Source of the DNA: Pseudoscleropodium purum
Taxonomy: Eukaryota > Streptophyta > Bryopsida > Hypnales > Brachytheciaceae
DNA: 64,000 bases
Direction of reading: 5' to 3'
Assembly: GCA_963969395.1 (NCBI GenBank)
Contig: OZ017801.1
Coordinates: forward strand, 4,466,501-4,530,500
Part shown: positions 58,895 through 64,000 of the stretch, piece by piece
How the letters are laid out: the number at the start of each line of letters is the position of its first letter
How positions within the stretch are numbered: the first letter of the stretch is position 1
The notes under the pieces: model-generated
Seen by the model: the letters and a program-made list of their open reading frames with translations, nothing else
The model's database searches: none
Told to the model about the DNA's origin: nothing
Program-made: the position numbers and the translations under genes

Positions 58895-59824
58895 TTAATC
58901 CCTAAAGGTTAAAACTGTGTTTCTTTGGCAACATAGCGATTTGGGGCAGTTCATTATGAATGGATTTTTTAGTTTTTTTTTGCTGAAATTTTCACACAAC
59001 ATGTGCATGAGGAGTAGCTTTAAGGCCCAACAATTTTCATAACTTTTGACTACATGATTAAAAAGTTATTGCATGATATGTAATTTTCAATGCTCGGCGG
59101 GTTGCCCAAAAATTTCTTAAAAAATCACTTTTTTTCAAAATAAAAATTTGAAACTGATTTTCTAGATTTATATGTATGTGGAAAGCTTTGAATCATTCCA
59201 TTTTGATTTATGTGATGAAAGTTATGAGGTGCTCTAGTTTGCGGGTAGTCATGGATTTCCTACTCAAAAATAAACTTTGGAGTCATTTATTTAACTCAAT
59301 TTTTAATATTTTTTGAAAAAATAAAAGAATATGATGTAAATTGTTTATTACTACATCAGCACTGTTAGGATTGGAATTTTTCAATATCATAATTAAATTC
59401 TTAATAATTTAGTATTTGAATCATTTTCTACTTCTTTCTACTTACTATTTTTTTCTATATGTTGTGCAATTCCAAATGATCTAAAAATTTGCAAGCACGT
59501 CTTCAACTTGACTTGAAGAATGAATCCAAGAGATACCATCATTTTGGACATTTTTCATACAAATGTGACCTTGTGCAGTGTAACTGCGTGTATTTTCACA
59601 AGGTCAAAAAAATGGTTTTTTTGTCACTTCAAACGTTGATATCTTGTAATCTACATGGTGGAAAATTCTGAAATTTTTTCCACATCTTTGAAACTAGTTT
59701 ACTACAAGATCCTATGGTTACATGTGTTCAAAAGTGTTTTTCATCTAAAATTTGATGCTTGAATAAAAAATGGCAGTTTTGGAGTGTTTTTGGTGAAACA
59801 TGGTCTTTGATCGTTAGGGGTTAA
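58895..59824 (+). mobile_element. TTAA-flanked non-autonomous transposon, copy C (with empty-site evidence)
   Basis: TTAA at 58895-58898 and 59821-59824 bracket a 922-bp body. The left end is TCCCTAAAGGTTAAAAC; the right end, reverse-complemented, is CCCCTAACGATCAAAG. It interrupts MITE copy 3. The homologous MITE copy 1 has, on its minus strand, the same flanks (AAAAGTTA and AAACAAAG) around a single TTAA at 9087-9090. This shows insertion at TTAA with duplication of those four bases. It is close to copy B over its full length. No transposase frame. Target and terminal bases fit piggyBac-type elements. Confidence 0.8.
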
Positions 59825-59894
59825 GGAACAAAGTTTCGTCCTAAAAGTGTTTTTTCTACATAGGTACAAAATTGACTTTGGAGATGTACACATA

Positions 59895-60261
59895 AGGGGG
59901 ACAATCCATTTCCGGACAGTTAAGCAATTTAGTATATGTGCAGTGTGCATATGGTCATAGAGAAAATTTACTTGGGTGAAGAAATAGAAATGAGCAATGT
60001 TCCATATTTTTTTCAAATTTTTTCTTGAAAAATGGAGTTTTTGTGAATTATTTTCATGAAGATTCTATTTCACACATTTCTATTATGTAAGCTTTCCTAT
60101 TTCCAATTGTAGGTCACTTATCAAATAAACAAAGCTTGCAACCAATTGTAATGTGCCACATCTGCATTGGAAATTGTGCCCTCATTAATGTTCTGCTAAT
60201 CAGAAAGAGTGTAGTCTATAGGTCGAAAATGGATACATGGTCGGGAATGGGTCGCCTCCCT
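59895..60261 (+). mobile_element. 367-bp MITE with TA target duplication, inside MITE copy 3
   Basis: Left end AGGGGGACAATCCATTTCCG; right end, reverse-complemented, AGGGAGGCGACCCATTCCCG (15 of 20 identical). TA flanks at 59893-59894 and 60262-60263. The undivided MITE copy 1 shows a single TA at the corresponding point (minus-strand TACACATAGCATAG near 9028-9015). Non-coding. TA duplication and GGGAGG-rich ends suit Stowaway/mariner-type MITEs. Confidence 0.7.
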
Positions 60262-60319
60262 TAGTGTAATTGGCAGTTTAAGGTTAGTGGCACATGTGTG
60301 TGTACCTAAACTTACCTTA

Positions 60320-61390
60320 TATTCTCAGGTGAAGTTGCTAGGCAGGCAGGCAACCTGGTCGAGAAGTAAGTTATAATAATTGTTGAACATCACAAAGCCA
60401 CTTGAAAGGCTTTCGGACAGACAGTAGCAAGAGGGAATCTACTCAAAGCTCGAATTTGCACTAACTTACTTGATCTGCAGTGGTGGAAGGATTCTTATTT
60501 CATTTATTTGGGGAAGTACAAAGGGTGTAACTGTGATATTCACTACAGTGATGATAAGCTTACAATTTAGAATTCGAGATTATTGTGGGGATGGACATAA
60601 CACATGTAATTATGAAGAATGCCATGAGTGAGTGCAACGGGGTTCAAACTCATTGATTCATCCACCATGCAATTTCATCCAAATTGGAGTGCTACCATCT
60701 CCAAATTTTATAGCAATTACTTCCATTGAGAGAAGGAGAATATATAGCCAACACATTCCTTCAAAGCAATGTGTTGAAGTTATTGAGAACCACTTTTTGT
60801 AGAAGAATTGTACGAAAAAGAAACAAAAGATTTTAGAGACTATTAAGAGTGATGAACTCTATGTTTTGGAAAATACTACTCCATAATTATTTGCAACAAA
60901 TATGATGAAGATGTGGTTTGGTTGTACAAAATAAACAACTTCTTGAAAAACACCAAAGTTGATTGTTCTATGAGTAGAAAATTAAACCCTAAGCTGTTAT
61001 AAGGAAATCTATTCTTCGCGGTAGCTTAAGGTAACAAACATATCATTCACTCAGGGCCCTTTTGCTCTTGGTGTTAAGCTAGTCTTAATAGGTGTATATG
61101 GGGAACTAGAGGCCTCGAGCATTCAAATAGTCGTTGTTTTGCAAACTCCAATCCTACGTGGATGTAGTTGGTAGTAGCTGAAAGAGTGGTTCTATGTACA
61201 AAACATAAAAACGGAATTGTTTATTGACAAGGTAGTTAACAAAATTAAATTAGCAAGTGCATCTTCTGTTTTTGTAGATGTTGCAAGGATAAGAGCAATT
61301 GTAGTTAAGTAGCCCTTAGTGAGCCAATTATGGAAGAACATTGTATTAATCATAAAATACTTTTCTTTTGGAGGGTCACTTACGGTATTG
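60320..61390. other. Intergenic DNA, no gene recognised
   Basis: No protein-like frame over 68 codons and no repeat recognised. '60345 caggcaggcagg' is a minor simple repeat. Confidence 0.4.
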
Positions 61391-63390
61391 ATTACCATGC
61401 AACATGGACATCTACGAATATCGATGAAGAAATTGAGGATGGGTGGCGCTAATTACATGAATTGCTAGTAGATAAACAAATGAAGGAGGGCAGAGATCGT
61501 CATTGCATCAACAACAACAAGCACACAATGGATTGCCAACTATTGATTAGAGTTGTTTACATAGTCGATTCAGTTTCCAAACATACGACTACTTTCTTTA
61601 TTTTGTTGTTATTTCTTTTGTGATACTCGCTTCAAGATTGCTGGTCAACTAATTCATTGCATTGATTTATTGTTGTAGGCTTTCTCAATGGAGAACCGTC
61701 TTGAAGCCCAAAGTTACGGTAGCAAAGGTGTAGTGAATTTGGTAGTGGTTCTAGTAAGTCTGACCTTGGCCACGTCTGCTTCTCTAATTGATTGTTGATT
61801 GTTGCTGTGATATATAGACAAGTGCTGTAGAGCATCTTGGACCATGTCCACCTTGATTGATTGATAGACGTGGTACATGGTATTACTGTGCTTGCATTCT
61901 AGGTTTGCCTCAAACGGTATTAATTGATCCTAGTCATTCGAGGACTCCAAGTTCAGGGGACGGTACATGCTCTTACTCCAATACTTGCACGTTCTCCTTT
62001 TTGTCTGCATGCACTACGGTAGATCAATTTTTGATTCAAAGTTTTTTTACGTAAAAAAGAGACGGCACCTCACTTTTCCTTCTCTGTTGATCAGGTTTGG
62101 ATCCTAATGTGCAGAACAATGTAGTCGGGCATTCTTATGTGATTCTTGGCATAGGAAGTACCACCCTCACAACAACAAATAGAAATGCCTTGATTCCTTT
62201 CAAGAGGGCCCGCAAAGAAAGAGGCCCAAACTAGAATCTGCTTGAAATAAATGCTCTCATTGTCGCCAAACAGTCCTTGCACGATGACGAAATGGAGGTT
62301 GCTGATCCTCACGATCTCATGACCTCAGATTTCTGGAAGTAGTTACGTGTGAATGTTGGCGTGATGAGAACTAGTGTTTCTTTGTGTATTAGGGATGGAG
62401 CAGCATGTAAAAGCAAATAGAATCAGATAATTCCAGAATATAAACGCATCCTTGATTTTCTAGCACGCAGTAGAACAAATGAGACAAGCTACTAGCACTT
62501 TACAGCAGCTGAACGGAAGGAGGAAGGACTCCCTAGAGCTTTCCTTGTAGATGTGTTTTTTTGCAATACATGAGTGGTACGATAAGCGCATGTCCATCAA
62601 TCCTCCTTACAATCGCGATCTCTTCAGTGGAGACGACAACAACTACAACACTGCACTTTATGGAAGCGGAGACGAAGATCTAGTGGAGGACACTTTAAAT
62701 GTAGACTTCAACCTACTTGCCGATGTCGGGGAGACGGATGACAACAAAAGCAAGAGCTAGTCCACGCAATCTCCAACGACAAGAATGGCGAGCCTGAACC
62801 CAATCAACAGTAAGCAAGGTCGGCATTCCTCTCCGAGCTCATTGATGACAATTCCTCCAAAAGGTACCGTTTCTACTGGCGTTACTCCACATCTTATTAG
62901 TTCCTCAGACATGGCCAAAGCAATTTTGCGGTGACATCCAGGCAACACCAGGTAGCAATGCAAAAATGTGTTTGGACACTCTCTCATCGCGGAGGCTACA
63001 TGCGCAATAGGAGGTGCCATGGCAACGGAGATGAAACTAATTGCTGAAGCCAGTCAAGAGCTAGAGAAAACGAAATTGGACTTACAAGGACATCAATTTG
63101 TTGAGCAAATGCAATATCAGCGTGATCGTGACCATTGTTTGCAATAGAATGCGAAAATGGCAAATGACAACGTAAAATTGGCAATTATAAAACAAAGGCA
63201 AGTAGTTCAATGTCTGGCGGATTTGTCCAATGTCTTAGCAGCAAGAATGCATGCTCAACAAACTTCAGTGCGACTACCAATGCCACTATTTACTCCACTT
63301 GTAGAGAGCGGTCCATCTTCAACCTCTCCAAGTCGTCCTGTGGACTTCACGAATGCAGTGCCATCCAAAGACGCCAACAATACTCGCTGA
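61390..63390 (+). pseudogene. Decayed coding remnant with a coiled-coil C-terminal part (possibly transposon-associated)
   Basis: Scattered open stretches on the plus strand look like pieces of one protein. About 61420-61470 gives TSTNIDEEIEDGWR. 62551-62760 gives an acidic stretch, NPPYNRDLFSGDDNNYNTAL then GSGDEDLVED. 62965-63390 gives a helical, Gln/Glu/Lys-rich segment (EMKLIAEASQELEKTKLDL...), interrupted by a TAG at 63147-63149, then NDNVKLAIIKQRQVVQCLAD. Frameshifts and stops separate the pieces. The layout of an acidic linker followed by a coiled coil is reminiscent of the Myb/SANT-like proteins encoded by plant PIF/Harbinger elements, but no conserved tryptophan repeat is clear, so that is a guess. 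Confidence 0.4.
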
Positions 63391-64000
63391 AGCTTCGGCG
63401 TCGTCCATGTAGAATATACCTTTTTGGGTCCTGCGGCACTCCACATAATAGTTGTTAGTTTCGGCCAGTGTACCTTTAATCATCTTTTACAGTTTCCAGC
63501 TTAAGCGTAGCTAAAGTTGTACTTACTATCGTTGAATGCGTGTGTTTTTTAAAGGCAATATTGTTTTGTAAATATAGTGAGTAGTGCTTTCTCTATACTA
63601 ACAGCCTTGTAAAGACTCAAATTTTGAATATAAAAGTGCCCAGGAGTAGAAAATTTGTACATAAAAAATGAGTCAACAACAAAGCAAAACGCAAAACTGC
63701 AAAGTCTTCGAAGTCATCATGAACAATGAATTCGAGTGTTTTGAATGAACAACTTTAGCAAAAGATCAATGTTATTCTGCAAGTGATCGTTGCATTCTCT
63801 GCACCAACAAGTACTATCTACGATTTAGCAACAATGATAGTAAAAATGTATGAGATTAGATTTAACAATCTAAAAGAGTTTACATCATTTTGTTGGGGAA
63901 GGCTATTGCATGTTATGTTACCTGAATCTGCTTGCACGCCAAATTTCTTTCTGTCGAACCGGTCCAATTGAACCCTGTGTTGAAATGTACACACTTCTTT
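63391..64000. other. Window end, no gene recognised
   Basis: AT-rich with one 62-codon frame at 63783-63971 of no resemblance. Nothing further seen. Confidence 0.4.

Larger units (their letters stand above)
58739..60317 (+). mobile_element. TA-flanked MITE, copy 3, split by two other transposons
   Basis: Ends AGGTAAGCTTAGGTAC (58739) and, reverse-complemented from 60317, AGGTAAGTTTAGGTAC (15 of 16 identical), flanked by TA at 58737-58738 and 60318-60319. Removing the inserts at 58899-59824 and 59895-60263 leaves about 284 bp, the same size as copy 1 (272 bp). The left part matches copy 1 up to the TTAA at 58895, resumes after 59824, breaks again at TA 59893-59894 and resumes at about 60264. 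Confidence 0.75.

Overview
This is nuclear DNA from a land plant. The genes are split by GT-AG introns, the recognisable proteins are plant-type (xyloglucan endotransglucosylase/hydrolase, SUVH-type SRA protein, plant soluble pyrophosphatase, plastid-type indole-glycerol-phosphate synthase), there is a plant tRNA-Gly(GCC), and CCCTAAA telomere-type units occur in an intron. Short islands of richer base composition carry the genes and are separated by several-kilobase AT-rich tracts full of degenerate repeats. A non-seed plant (bryophyte or similar) is possible, but the sequence alone does not fix the species.

Layout: 1-1230 (-) is the 5' part of an unrecognised gene, with one intron resolved. 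2.9-9.0 kb is AT-rich intergenic sequence. 11322-16318 (+) is a complete 11-exon pantothenate kinase gene, which joins in frame to 503 aa. 16.3-21.7 kb is AT-rich and contains a TTAA-flanked transposon-like element. 22259-24013 (+) is an intronless PRP17/CDC40 splicing factor with 7 WD repeats, preceded by a tandem-repeat leader. 25334-25404 (+) is tRNA-Gly(GCC). 25677-25796 (+) is a possible 39-aa membrane microprotein. 30734-34098 (+) is a complete 7-exon soluble inorganic pyrophosphatase gene of 246 aa.

34.6-41 kb is a patchwork of broken duplicates: an XTH pseudogene fragment, the right arm of a 1.1-kb inverted repeat (left arm at 26.07-27.17 kb), an SRA-only SUVH-like gene that ends within about 15 bp of that arm, a duplicated 5' leader for it, and a truncated indole-glycerol-phosphate synthase copy flanked by inverted copies of its own 5' end. 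46946-48905 (-) is an intact 4-exon XTH gene of 301 aa. 50.4-64 kb is repeat-dominated, with a degenerate copia-like trace, a decayed coding remnant near 61.4-63.4 kb, and nested transposons.

The genes are unrelated housekeeping or cell-wall functions (CoA synthesis, splicing, pyrophosphate removal, wall remodelling), and nothing suggests they act as one pathway. The most unusual content is the mobile DNA. A family of about 920-bp non-coding elements starts and ends in YCCCTAA and is flanked by TTAA. One copy sits inside a TA-flanked MITE, and a homologous empty MITE elsewhere in the window shows the single TTAA target. The other recurring theme is local tandem duplication of 5' regions and leader introns in front of four of the genes.
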